From: Tiliqua scincoides
Lineage: Eukaryota; Chordata; Lepidosauria; Squamata; Scincidae
Assembly (NCBI RefSeq): GCF_035046505.1
Contig: NC_089822.1
Span: 209,246,419-209,310,418, forward strand
Length of the DNA: 64,000 bases
Reading direction: 5' to 3'
Below, in pieces: positions 39,723-49,920 of the stretch. Each line of letters opens with the position of its first letter. The stretch's first letter is position 1. The notes under the pieces were generated by a model. It was not told the origin of the DNA. It made no database searches and saw nothing but the letters and a program-made list of their open reading frames with translations. A program made the translations under genes and the position numbers.

Positions 39723-41340
39723 CATTGATTCAGAGCTCCCTCCTCTGTCCAACTGCATTGCATACAAGCAAGTCAGGCTGGTCAGAACTTAAGAAAACTC
39801 TCCTAAAAGGGCACACATGGGCAAAGAGTTTTCTTGTGTTCTTTATCTTCAGACAATGATGGGGTACATAATCAGATTATTCAATATGGGTTTGCTACCC
39901 TTTAACAAACTTTAAATACCCTTCTAGTCAAAGGAAAGTTTCATTCCACTCTTTTCAGTGCAAACACGGGTGGAATTGGCATCCTAATTTCTTCTTTCTT
40001 AAACGTTAAAAAAAAAAACAACCCGTTTTATCTTCCATTTCAGGAAGTTTCCTGTGACTTCCCTCAGCAGAGATGCCCATTTTGTTCAATCCGTGTTTAT
40101 AATTCTCTGTTACCTTTTAATCCACTGGTCCATCCTACCCTCTGGCAAAGATACTGGATTAACTAAAGTTCACTTGTGCTGGTGCAACATCACTCCCTGG
40201 GTGTGTGTGTGCAACAGCTGCCATGGGTGCCCTTTGGAAAGAAAGGCGGAAAACAAATCTAATAAATAAAATAAATAAATAAACAATCACTCGCCCAAGG
40301 CATTGAACTGATGCAGTAACCAGAAACAGCACAACGGTGCCTGTGCAAATGGATTGTGGGAGAACTGACACAGTGCAGAAGGAGGTACCGAAGGAGCACA
40401 GAAGGGATACCAGAAGCAACTTTAGTCCTAATTTCATCCCATGGAACATCTTTCCTGTGATGAAAATCTATACACAGAAATCAGGAATTGGTAAACTGGG
40501 AAACCAACAATGTTCACCCAGCACGCATGTGTTCTCTGCATGCTACTACTGCAGGTCTGCACGCTACTAGGGACAGGGACAAGTTTCCAATGTGCAATTA
40601 TTATCCCATATGTGCTCTCCATGTCTGGGAACATGGTCAGCCTATGTAGTAGTAGTGAAATAACCATTGAAGGCTATACAGAAATTGCCACTGTTTTGGG
40701 GAGACAGAGAGTTTACCATAACAGAGTGGGCATAACAGAGCGCACCATGAATGGAGCAGCTGTGCTAGTGCCAATTGTGGCAAGGTGCCCTGAAGTCAAC
40801 ACCATCACAGCTACAATGCTAATCCACACCCCAGCAGGTCAACAGCTAGGGCCTCTCAGTCTTCCTCTCTGGCATACCTACATTCAAATGCCAGGGATGC
40901 TGCCTTCCAGACTCCTGTAATAATGACCTTTCTGCAGTTTCTGCAACAAAAGCACAAAGATGAAGATGTGGCAGATTCCTGGGAAGAATACCCAGGTCAG
41001 TCTGCCACACTTCATGGCAACAGAAGTGTTAGGCGTTAGCGTTAGCAGTGGGACCACAGTGATAGGGATCATGGGATACACTCTGTGCCTGAGACCAGGT
41101 GGCACTGATAATTAATTGGCGCTGATGGAAGAGCTGACCGCTCAGCTCAAATCAAGTGGCGTGGTCTGAGAGGATGGTGAAAAGCAGGAGACCAGCCCTG
41201 GTCAAGGGCCTCCACTCAGAAAGCACTGCAGGCATGCTAAGCCTTTGAGAGCCTGATCCAGTGCAGGCTGAACCAGCTCAGTGCCAGTGTGCACTCTCGC
41301 AAATGTGCTGTAAGGCATGCCTGCAACAGTCTATGGTGCT
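38900..41340. other. TNNC1-NISCH intergenic stretch, no gene supported
   Basis: Contains a microsatellite (39664-39722), a LINE-like tail at about 40225-40290 (GAAAGGCGGAAAAC then AAATAAATAAATAAA) and a 136-codon open frame at 40510-40920. That frame has no recognised family and no splice or promoter context. The stretch is otherwise unexplained. Confidence 0.4.
39664..39722. repeat. Compound microsatellite (GTCT)n(CT)n
   Basis: About nine GTCT units followed by about a dozen CT units. Confidence 0.95.
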
Positions 41341-41355
41341 GGAGCAGGCACATGA

Positions 41356-42289
41356 GAAGGCCTATGAGAAGAATTTTATCAGGGGGGGGGGGTAAGAAGT
41401 TTCTTTTGGGCCCCTTCCCAAAGGGGGAGGGGGCAAAATAGGGCAGGGGGAGGATACTAACCGCCACAATAGTCTTTGGAGCCCAGGTCTACTAGGCTTC
41501 TTGATGTAGAGCCCAGGTTTACCAAACCATGCAGCACTGGCAGCTAGGTAAAGTAATATGGAAAACCAAACACACTCCTAAGTCTCTCTAAACTCTTTGA
41601 AATATAGAAAATCCATTGCATCATCGTATTTAGGCTCACACTTGAATGGACCAAAATGAACTTCTGCAGTAGCTGTAGCCCCGCAGCTGGGTCCCTGAGC
41701 TCCTATATACTCCTTCATGGTTATGGGATCCACAAGTCAAAGAGCTACTGAGGCAGGTTAGTTTCCTCCCAGATTTGACACTGTGTTAAGGAGGGACATG
41801 GATGCATTCCTGAGGCCGATGTGTATGGCTTGCAGCAGCAGTAGACACTCACTGCAATCAATCAATCAATCAATCAACAGTATTTATATACCGCTTTTCA
41901 ACTTAAAGTTCACAAAGCGGTTTACAGAGAAAAATCCAATAACTAAATGGCTCCCTGTCCCAAAAGGGCTCACAATCTAAAAAGATGCAAATGAATACCA
42001 GCAGACAGCCACTAGAACAGACACTGCTGGGGTGAGATGGGCCAGTTACTCTCCCCCTGCTAAAAAAAGGAGCACCCACTTGAAAAAGTGCCTCTTACCC
42101 AATTAGCAGGGGTTTTTAGCATGCATGCATGTGGTTGTGCCCCAGCATCATGCACAGGCAGCGAGTTCAGGTGAGATAGGAAAATGTCAGATTCCAGGAA
42201 CTTTCTGGGCCCCCTCGTTTGGCTCCTGGGCCCCCTTTCTGACCCTGGGCCCGGGTACAAATTACCCTATTTACCCATCTCTCCTAGGC
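41356..42289. mobile_element. hAT relic copy B, split by a later insertion
   Basis: Same family as 27347-28094 (shared GAATTTTATCAGGGGG, GGAGCCCAGGTCTAC and TCTGACCCTGGGC blocks). It ends CTCCTAGGCCCTG; the flanks AGGCACAT and AGGCACAA are a likely 8-bp duplication. An unrelated element is inserted at 41855-42118. Confidence 0.65.
41855..42118 (-). mobile_element. LINE/SINE 3' end with (ATTG)n tail, inserted in copy B
   Basis: On the minus strand, a body containing GATTGTGAGCCCTTTTGGGA and TAAACCGCTTTGTGAACTTT, then GCGGTATATAAATACTGTTG, ends in five ATTG-type repeats. This is the usual 3' layout of L2/CR1-group elements or the SINEs they mobilise. Confidence 0.6.
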
Positions 42290-42299
42290 CCTGAGGCAC

Positions 42300-43180
42300 A
42301 AGTATGAGCTCATGCTGAACATGTCCTGGGTGGAAAATGGTGGACCACTGCCCAGAGCTCCAGGCAAGCACCAGGCAGTGGAGAGGTACGTCTGGGTGGG
42401 GGGAGGCATTCTGGGATGGCAGGAAAGTGTGGCAGGGGAGGCAGCATGGCGGGAGAGGGGTGGAGATGGCTGCAGGGCCTGCTGCCATACCCTAATTGCC
42501 CTCCAGGCCCAGGAAACCCAACAGGGGTCAATAGTGGTGCAGATCTAGGTCCATTGGGGCTGCCTTGCTCCCTTACTGCAAGTAGCCCTGGCACAGCTTC
42601 CCAGCTCAGATGGTTGCAGCAGTAGCCATATTGGTGCAACTGCAGCCTTGGGCGCTGGGAAGTATAGGATTGGGCTGTGATTCTGCGGGTGAAAGTGTAG
42701 CCTGCCCTACGCATGGCTTCTTTAACAGATCTATCTGGACTGTCTCTCCTACTTCTTGAGGGGAAATCTGCACAAAGGAAATGGCAATCTCCATGAAAAC
42801 ATAGTAAAATCATGATAATGCAAACAAACTAACGTGTGGATGTGATCATTAAATAAAAAGTGAACATCCTTTCAGGAGGCAGGCATTGCACATTATGTGA
42901 TGCGAACAGGGGCTGCTCTTCCCCTATTTCCCTAATGTTATTCTGGCACCATGCTGCTGTACAGCCTCCAATTACCCTTTTCTTTTTTAACCCATGTTGA
43001 CATCTTTTCCATCTGTTCTCTCTGGAATTTTTCCTTCCTGTAAATCACATTTCAATTGCTCTGCATGGCTTTCCAGGTTGGACACCGCACTTCCTATCCC
43101 TGCCACCCCCCCCTCTCCTGGAGCTTCAGCCTGCCATGCCTGCAAGAAACAACCCCCAATTCCCTCTGGCTCTTAGTTGT
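42300..43180. other. Intergenic stretch, possible MITE only
   Basis: GGGAAGTATAGGATTGGGCT at about 42657-42677 is the right end of an AATCCTAT-family MITE, but its left end was not found. Nothing else was recognised. Confidence 0.35.
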
Positions 43181-43182
43181 TG

Positions 43183-43588
43183 GCAACCTTCAGTCTCGAA
43201 AGACTATGGCATGCAGTCTCGAACCACTCTGAATGGTGGTTCTGGCACAGCGTCTAGTGTGGCTGAAAAGGCCAATCCGGGAGTGACAATCCCTTCCACA
43301 CCGGGAGCAAGTGCAGTCTGTCCTGTCTGTCTCCCTGGCTATGGGCCTTCCTTCTTTGCCTCTTTGCCTCAGACTGTTGGCCAAGTGTCTCTTCAAACTG
43401 GGAGAGGCCATGCTGCACAGCCTGCCTCCAAGCGGGCCGCTCAGAGGCCAGAGTTTCCCACCTCTTGAGGTCCACTCCTAAGGCCTTCAGATCCCTCTTG
43501 CAGATGTCCTTGTATCGCAGCTGTGGTCTACCTGTAGGGCGCTTTCCTTGCACGAGTTCTCCATAGAGGAGATCCTTTGGGATCCGGC
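43183..43588 (-). mobile_element. LINE 3' fragment (CCHC-finger family), copy 2
   Basis: The minus strand encodes SRIPKDLLYGELVQGKRPTG, ERPAWRQAVQHGLSQFEE and the finger CSRCGRDCHSRIGLFSHTRRC; the tail ends CGAGACTGAAGGTTGCCAAC. Truncated after about 400 bp. An indel near 43322 shifts the frame relative to the other copies. Confidence 0.8.
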
Positions 43589-43722
43589 TCTTAGCCAAAG
43601 ATAAAGGGATAAGAGCCCTGGGGAGTCCGGGGAATTTGCCCACCTCCCCCCCCCTTGGCTGCTGCTCCCTCCCTCGGGATTCTTTTGTGACTGGTCTGAT
43701 GATCGGAATCCTCCAGCGAATG

Positions 43723-43918
43723 AGGGCACAAGCCTATGCGTGCATGCCTACTCGAAGTCGGTTCCATTGCATTCAATAGGACTTACTCCCAGGAAAGTAT
43801 GCACAGCATTGCAGCCTGGCAGCCCAATCCTATGCCTGTCTACTCTGAAATAAGTTCATTAGAGTCAATGAGGCTTACTCCCAGCCCCAGGAAAGTGTGG
43901 ATAGGATTGGGCTGTGAG
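43723..43918. mobile_element. Two adjacent 90-bp palindromic MITEs
   Basis: First: GCACAAGCCTATGCGTGCAT ... GTATGCACAGCATTGCAGCC. Second: GCAGCCCAATCCTATGCCTG ... GTGTGGATAGGATTGGGCTG. They form a natural dimer like the start of a tandem array. Confidence 0.75.
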
Positions 43919-44308
43919 TTGCTTCTCCTCTCTCCCCTTTCTGTGTGCAGAAAAAAACAGACAGAGCCTTGTGATGATGATCAACCTCTTTCCCTTCCCT
44001 GCAATATGGGGGATAGTGACACTGTGGCCAGTATTGCCATTTGCTGCACGATTTTCAAATGCAATCATCATCATCTGTACAGTATAGTATCAGTGTGCAT
44101 CATGACGCTGTACAACAGAAGGTAGGTCCCTGCCCCAGGGAGAGGGCTTATGATCTAATAACACACAAGAGAAGGCAGAGAGCAGAGGAAAGAGGCGACG
44201 GGGACAGAGCCATGATAAACAGGGAAGATACACTGCAGTACAGTACTGGGATTTCACCTACTGGTACTTAGCCTTAATTGCACGGAAGAAACTGGGGGGG
44301 GGGAGCAA

Positions 44309-44444
44309 AGTCTTGACGCAAGCAGACAATTTGAGGAGGGATTTGGAAGAGCCATTGAGAGCCCAATCCTATGCCTAGTCTTGACGCAAGCAGACAATTT
44401 GAGGAGGGATTTGGAAGAGCCATTGAGAGCCCAATCCTATGCCT
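44309..44444. repeat. Exact 68-bp tandem duplication
   Basis: AGTCTTGACGCAAGCAGACA begins at 44309 and again at 44377. Each unit ends in CCCAATCCTATGCCT, the first bases of a 90-bp MITE whose single remaining body continues to about 44512. Confidence 0.9.
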
Positions 44445-44515
44445 GTCAGCTCAGAAGTCCCATGTTAGTCAATGGGGTTTACTCCCAGGAAAGTGTGGAT
44501 AGGATTGCAGCCTTA

Positions 44516-44682
44516 GGGCCCAATCCTATCCAACTTTCCAGCAGGTGCAGCTGCAATGCAGACCCAAGGTAAGGGAACAAATGTTCCCATACCTTGAGGA
44601 GGCATCTGTGACTGTCTCCCCACCACAAGATGCAGCACACACCCCACTGGCACAGCTGCACCAGCACTGCAAAACAGGGCCC
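44516..44682. mobile_element. Short MITE
   Basis: GGGCCCAATCCTATCCAACT at the left, ACAGGGCCC at the decayed right end; flanks TTA (44513-44515) and CTA. Confidence 0.65.
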
Positions 44683-45006
44683 CTAGTTATTTGATTTTCT
44701 CTGTAACCTGCTTTGTTAACTTTTTTTGTTGAAAATTGGATTATAAATATTGTTGTTAATAATAATCTCAGCCTGAGACCTAAGCCGATACCTAGTTGAT
44801 ACAGGTTTCAGTCTGAGGCTTGTATCCATTGCTCAACACCAGTTAACAACTGTGTTTCATATACATCATCATCATCATCATATTTTTGAGTATGAAGTAA
44901 GACAAAGGGAGCACCAGGAGTCAGTTCCAGGGACAATAGCATGATTTTATAGATAACACTAATTAATAACACAGGTTTCATATGGAGCTGATTAAAAAGC
45001 AACTGA

Positions 45007-45179
45007 GGGCCCAATCCTATCCAGTTTTCCAGTGCTGGTGCAGTGGTGCCAGTGTGGTGTGCACTGCATCGGGGGGGGGCAGTCACTGGGGCCTTCTGAA
45101 GGTACAGGAACATATGTTCCCTTCCCACGGGGCTGCATTGTGGCTAACCAGAGCTGGAAAATTGGATAGGATTGGATCC
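45007..45179. mobile_element. Short MITE, target duplication TGA
   Basis: GGGCCCAATCCTATCCAGTT and TTGGATAGGATTGGATCC are inverted ends, flanked by TGA (45004-45006 and 45180-45182). Confidence 0.8.
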
Positions 45180-45195
45180 TGAATCTGCTACATCA

Positions 45196-46051
45196 GTGGT
45201 TGTCAAACTTTTAAGCACTGGGACCCACTTTTTAATGACAATCTGTTGGGACCCACTGGAAGTGATGTCATTGCTGGAAGTGACTTCATCCAGCAGGAAA
45301 ATTTGTAACAATCCTAGGCTGCAATCCTACCCACACTTACCCAGGAGTAAGCCACACTGACTATCACAGTTAAAAACATATACATAGTATATGTATTTCC
45401 CCTGGGGGCTGGGGATAAGAATAGGCCCTCAGTTTGGCTGTACTTGTCATAAGAGGCGACTAAACAGCCACCGGGTAGATGGGACTCGTCAGCCTGGGAA
45501 GGCAGCTCATCTGAGAGAAGGAAAACTCTGATCCCAAACCTCCACTGCCTTGTGGCTACATCCAGTTATGGAAAAGGCCTCAGGAGTCAACCTCGAGGCA
45601 AAATCCGGAGCCGGAGTCCCTGAGGCAGTTCATGGCTGAACACAATCACATTCTGGCAACTCCTGCGACGCCGCTGGAACCAACCGTATTGGCCTCTGCC
45701 TTTCCATTGGACCATTTCAGCGACGTGGAGAGGAGGGATTTGCTGCATGGGTAACAGCCTATCCTCCATACCTACTTTACCCAGGCTTCACGCACTGGAG
45801 AGGACACTCTGTTCCAGAACCACCATTCAGAGCGTGACACCATAGTCTTCCGAGACTGAAGGATGCCAACTACTAGTATATGTATATATATTGTTAAAAT
45901 ACAAGTGCGTAACATTTCCCCAAATGCAGTGACATGCCATGGGAAGTCTAATATATTAAAAATAAAATGCACATTGAAATGAATGGGGACCCACATGAAA
46001 TTGGTTCACGATCCACCTAGTGGGTCCCAACACAGTTTGGGAAGTGCTACA
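45196..46051. mobile_element. hAT relic with nested MITE and LINE-related insert
   Basis: Left end CAGTGGTTGTCAAACTTTTA; right part GGGTCCCAACACAGTTTGGG near 46040. Flanks TGCTACAT and TGCTACAC form a probable 8-bp duplication. Half of a 90-bp MITE (GGCTGCAATCCTACCCACAC) lies at 45313-45365, and 45395-45885 is a separate insertion. Confidence 0.65.
45395..45885 (+). mobile_element. Non-autonomous element sharing the CCHC-LINE tail
   Basis: The body begins CCCCTGGGGGCTGGGGATAA and contains GATGGGACTCGTCAGCCTGG. The last 60 bases or so (GAACCACCATTCAGAGCG, CACCATAGTCTTCCGAGACT, GAAGGATGCCAACTACT) match the 3' tail of the LINE copies at 12.0, 43.2, 46.2 and 56.0 kb. Either an internally deleted LINE (5' UTR joined to 3' end) or a SINE using that tail. 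Confidence 0.65.
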
Positions 46052-46204
46052 CGCAAGCTGAATCTGCTGCCTTTGAAGCCATTTGTGCCCAACGTTGCAT
46101 ATACGCAACAGGGAGCAAATGTGTACACCTGTGGGCTGGGTTGTGATCTGAATGCCCTTAAAAAAAAAGGGAGAGAACCCGCCACCACGGAGCACTGATG
46201 ACTC

Positions 46205-46925
46205 TTGTTGTTGGCAACCTTCAGTCTTGAAAGACTATGGTATTGTGCTCTGAATAGTGGTTCTGGCACAGCATCTAGTGTGGCTGAAAAGGCCAATTCG
46301 GGAGTGACAATCCCTTCCACACTGGGAACAAGTGCAGTCTGTCCCTGGTCTGTTTCCCTGGCTATGGGCCTTCCTTCTTTGCCTCTTTGCCTCAGACTGT
46401 TGGCCAAGTGTCTCTTCAAACTGGGAGAGGCCATGCTGCACAGCCTGCCTCCAAGCGGGCTGCTCAGAGGCCAGGGTTGAAGTCCATCCCTAAGGCCTTC
46501 AGATCCCTCTTGCAGATGTCCTTGTATCGCAGCTGTGGTCTACCTATAGGGCGCTTTCCTTGCACAAGTTCTCCATAGAGGAGATCCTTTGGGATCCGGC
46601 CATCATCCATTCTCACGACATGACCGAGCCAACGCAGGCGTCTCTGTTTCAGCAGTGCATACGTGCTAGGGATTCCAGCTCGTTCCAGGACTGTGTTTGG
46701 AACTTTGTCCTGCCAGGTGATGCCGAGGATGCGTCGGAGGCAGCGCATGTGGAAAGCGTTCAGTTTCCTCTCCTGTTGTGAGCGAAGAGTCCATGACTCG
46801 CTGCAGTACAGAAGTGTACTCAGGATGCAAGCTCTGTAGACCTGGATCTTGGTATGTTCCGTCAGCTTCTTGCTGGACCAGACTCTCTTTGCCTGTGTCT
46901 CTTTGTCTGAGGGTTCTGGCACATG
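46205..46925 (-). mobile_element. LINE 3' fragment (CCHC-finger family), copy 3
   Basis: The longest copy with good frames. The minus strand encodes KIQVYRACILSTLLYCSESW, RCLRRILGITWQDKVPNTVL and LRWLGHVVRMDDGRIPKDLL. After a frame break come HGLSQFEETLGQQSE and the finger CSQCGRDCHSRIGLFSHTRCC. It ends only about 50 bp before the NISCH CpG region. Confidence 0.82.
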
Positions 46926-46989
46926 GAGGAGGAACGGGGGGCTGGATCATGCTGGATTGTGATGACTCTAGTCGTTTTGAAAGTCTATG

Positions 46990-47302
46990 ACATAATCGTC
47001 CTCTCTGCACGGCAAGCCGGACACGTCCTTCCGCGCCGTAGCCCCGCCTCCTCCTAAGCCCCTCCCCGCCGTCTCTCTCCGACGGTTCCATAGGCTGCTG
47101 AGGTGGATCTCCAGGGCGTCCCTGCTCCTCTCCTCCCCCCCCACCCCCGCGCATCCTGGCGGCTGAAGTGCCCAAACATGGCGGCAGCAGTGACGGTGCT
47201 TGTGGCGCTGGCGGCGCGGAGGGTGGCGGCGCAGCAGCAGCGGCAGCCGGCCTAAGGAGAGCGGACGAGTGAGCACCGCGCGCCCAGCAGCCTCTCCTCG
47301 AC
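46990..47302 (+). promoter_or_regulatory. NISCH: NISCH CpG-rich promoter and 5' UTR
   Basis: GC- and CpG-rich, with GC boxes (CCCCGCCTCCTCC at about 47040, CCCCTCCCCGCC at about 47059) and a strong YY1-type site AACATGGCGGC (47175-47185). There is no TATA box. This is a housekeeping-type promoter. The upstream ATG within the YY1 site is out of frame with the NISCH start. Confidence 0.75.
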
Positions 47303-47389
47303 ATGGAGGCGGTGGGAGGCTCGGAGGAGGGCGAGGAGCCGCCGAAGAGGGTCCGCATTCTGGGCTCGGAGCTGGTGGACACCTACACG
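47303..47389 (+). CDS. NISCH: Nischarin (NISCH), first coding exon only
   Basis: Nischarin is a cytosolic and endosomal scaffold with an N-terminal PX domain and leucine-rich repeats; it binds integrin alpha5 and inhibits PAK and Rac signalling. Only exon 1 is in the window: 29 codons, MEAVGGSEEGEEPPKRVRIL then GSELVDTYT, donor ACG|GTGAGC, phase 0. GSELVDTYT is identical to the start of the human PX domain as I recall it, and the human gene splices there into VYIIQV. The preceding acidic leader differs from human, as expected for this variable part. No following exon was found in the remaining 16.6 kb, so intron 1 runs past the window end. The head-to-head position with TNNC1 matches human 3p21 and supports the call. 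Confidence 0.9.
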
Positions 47390-47539
47390 GTGAGCGGCAG
47401 GCGGCGGGGGAGGCTCCCCTCCCCTCCCCTGGGAGACCCCTTCGGTCCCAGAGAGGCCACCGGGCGGGCTCTCGGGCCAGGGATGGGGCCGGGAGAGGAG
47501 GCGCCAGGGAGGAAGCAGCCAGCTGGAGGACTCCTCTCC

Positions 47540-49260
47540 GCACTTTCCTGGGAGTAAGCCCCATTGACTGTGATGGGACTGACCTCTGAGTAGACAGGCA
47601 GAGGATGGGGCTCTGAGGCTGCAGTGCTGTCCACACTTTCCTGGGAGTGAGCCCCATTGACTGTGATGGGACTGGCCTCTGAGTAGACAGGCAGAGGATG
47701 GGGCTCTGAGGCTGCAGTCCTGTCCACACTTTCCTGGGAGTGAGCCCCATTGACTGTGATGGGACTGACCTCTGAGCAGACAGGCAGAGGATGGGGCTCT
47801 GAGGCTGCAGTGCTGTCCCCACTTTCCTGGGAGTGAGCCCCATTGACTGTGATGGGACTGACCTCTGAGCAGGCAGAGGATGGGGCTCTGAGGCTGCAGT
47901 CCTGTCCCCACTTTCCTGGGAGGGAGCCCCATTGACTGTGATGGGACTGACCTCTGAGCAGACAGGCAGAGGATGGGGCTCTGAGGCTGCAGTCCTGTCC
48001 CCACTTTCCTGGGAGTGAGCCCCATTGACTGTGATGGGACTGACCTCTGAGCAGGCAGGCAGAGGATGGGGCTCTGAGGCTGCAGTCCTGTCCCCACTTT
48101 CCTGGGAGTGAGCCCCATTGACTGTGATGGGACTGACCTCTGAGCAGGCAGAGGATGGGGCTCTGAGGCTGCAGTCCTGTCCACACTTTCCTGGGAGTGA
48201 GCCCCATTGACTGTGATGGGACTGACCTCTGAGCAGACAGGCAGAGGATGGGGCTCTGAGGCTGCAGTGCTGTCCCCACTTTCCTGGGAGTGAGCCCCAT
48301 TGACTGTGATGGGACTGACCTCTGAGCAGACAGGCAGAGGATGGGGCTCTGAGGCTGCAGTCCTGTCCCCACTTTCCTGGGAGTGAGCCCCATTGACTGT
48401 GATGGGACTGACCTCTGAGCAGGCAGGCAGAGGATGGGGCTCTGAGGCTGCAGTCCTGTCCCCACTTTCCTGGGAGTGAGCCCCATTGACTGTGATGGGA
48501 CTGACCTCTGAGCAGACAGGCACAGGATGGGGCTCTGAGGCTGCAGTGCTGTCCCCACTTTCCTGGGAGGGAGCCCCATTGACTGTGATGGAACTGACCT
48601 CTGAGCAGACAGGCAGAGGATGGGGCTCTGAAGCTGCAGCGCTGTCCCCACTTTCCTGGGAGTGAGCCCCATTGACTGTGATGGGACTGACCTCTGAGCA
48701 GACAGGCAGAGGATGGGGCTCTGAGGCTGCAGTCCTGTCCCCACTTTCCTGGGAGTGAGCCCCATTGACTGTGATGGGACTGACCTCTGAGCAGGCAGGC
48801 AGAGGATGGGGCTCTGAGGCTGCAGTCCTGTCCCCACTTTCCTGGGAGTGAGCCCCATTGACTGTGATGGGACTGACCTCTGAGCAGGCAGGCAGAGGAT
48901 GGGGCTCTGAGGCTGCAGTGCTGTCCCCACTTTCCTGGGAGTGAGCCCCATTGACTGTGATGGAACTGACCTCTGAGCAGACAGGCAGAGGATGGGGCTC
49001 TGAGGCTGCAGTCCTGTCCCCACTTTCCTGGGAGGGAGCCCCATTGACTGTGATGGGACTGACCTCTGAGCAGGCAGGCAGAGGATGGGGCTCTGAGGCT
49101 GCAGTGCTGTCCCCACTTTCCTGGGAGTGAGCCCCATTGACTGTGATAGGACCGAGTTCTGAGTAGACAGGCAGAGGATGGGGCTCTGAGGCTTACCTGG
49201 GAGTAAGCCTCATTGACTATAATGGAACTGACTCCTGAGGAGACAGGCATAGGATTGTTC
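47540..49260. repeat. Minisatellite of about 18 units, 93-bp period, derived from the 90-bp MITE
   Basis: Each unit has the order GGCTGCAGTCCTGTCCCCAC, TTTCCTGGGAGTGAGCCCCA, TTGACTGTGATGGGACTGAC, CTCTGAGCAGACAGGCAGAG, GATGGGGCTCTGA. Two units carry a 4-bp deletion (GAGCAGGCAGAGG at about 47870 and 48148). The first and last units are closest to the dispersed MITE (GGGAGTAAGCCCC, and AGACAGGCATAGGATTG at the right end), so the edges look ancestral. Because 93 is divisible by 3, every reading frame stays open, which produces very long spurious minus-strand frames. It starts 150 bp after the NISCH exon 1 donor. Confidence 0.95.
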
Positions 49261-49677
49261 TGTATGTCCATCAATGTGCAGCCGAATTCATGGGATCTTT
49301 GCAATCCTGCCTTAGTCAGGCGCTGGCCAGGGTTCTCCTGGACAGATTTGTGAAGATATGAGCGGGGGTGGGCTGTCCCCTTCCCTCCTTCCTTCAGCAA
49401 TGAGATCTTCACATGATTATGGTGATGATGATCATCTGGTGAAATGAGCTTTTCAGCTTCTGGCTCCCACTCCCCTTTGCAAAGACCTCCTTTGCTTTAT
49501 CCTGCCCCTCCCCCCTTAGTAAACAGTCCTGAGGTACAACAGCCCCCTTTGGAATTTAAACCAAAATGTATTCTATGGGTGGGAAGGCTAAAAAAGAAAA
49601 TACCTTAGGAAGGATCCATTAGTGGCCTTTATCAGTCTGGGACAAATCAAGCGTCATGTTAAGAGCACTGTCAGGTT

Positions 49678-49760
49678 AAGAGCCTAGTTCTATGCAGGGC
49701 TACTTAGAAGTTGGGACCTACTCCCTGGAACTTACTCCCAGGTAGGTGTGGACAGGATTT
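49678..49760. mobile_element. 90-bp palindromic MITE copy
   Basis: GAGCCTAGTTCTATGCAGGG, ACTTAGAAGTTGGGACCTAC and TTACTCCCAGGTAGGTGTGG, then ACAGGATT. Single copy, 420 bp beyond the array. Confidence 0.6.
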
Positions 49761-49839
49761 ATTTATTTATCCATCCATCCATCCTGCCTTTCTCCCACAC
49801 CAAAGACACCAAAGGGAACTCAAATGACTTGCATTTAGC

Positions 49840-49920
49840 GTAAGCCATTTCCGTCCTAAGTTTCGTATATGCAACAGGGATCAAATGTGTATACCTGTGG
49901 GCTGGGCAGAAATGGGTTAA
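49840..49920. mobile_element. Small palindrome bounded by TTAA, copy 3
   Basis: GTAAGCCATTTCCGTCCTAA at the left (one base off TTAA) and GGGCAGAAATGGGTTAA at the right. The interior ATATGCAACAGGGATCAAAT matches 1292-1372 and 46076-46145. Confidence 0.55.

Noticed and set aside
46968-49412. Minus-strand frames of 814, 584 and 423 codons as a repetitive protein gene
   Set aside because: All three frames are open because the minisatellite period is 93 bp; the units are a MITE derivative, and the frames run across the NISCH exon on the opposite strand.
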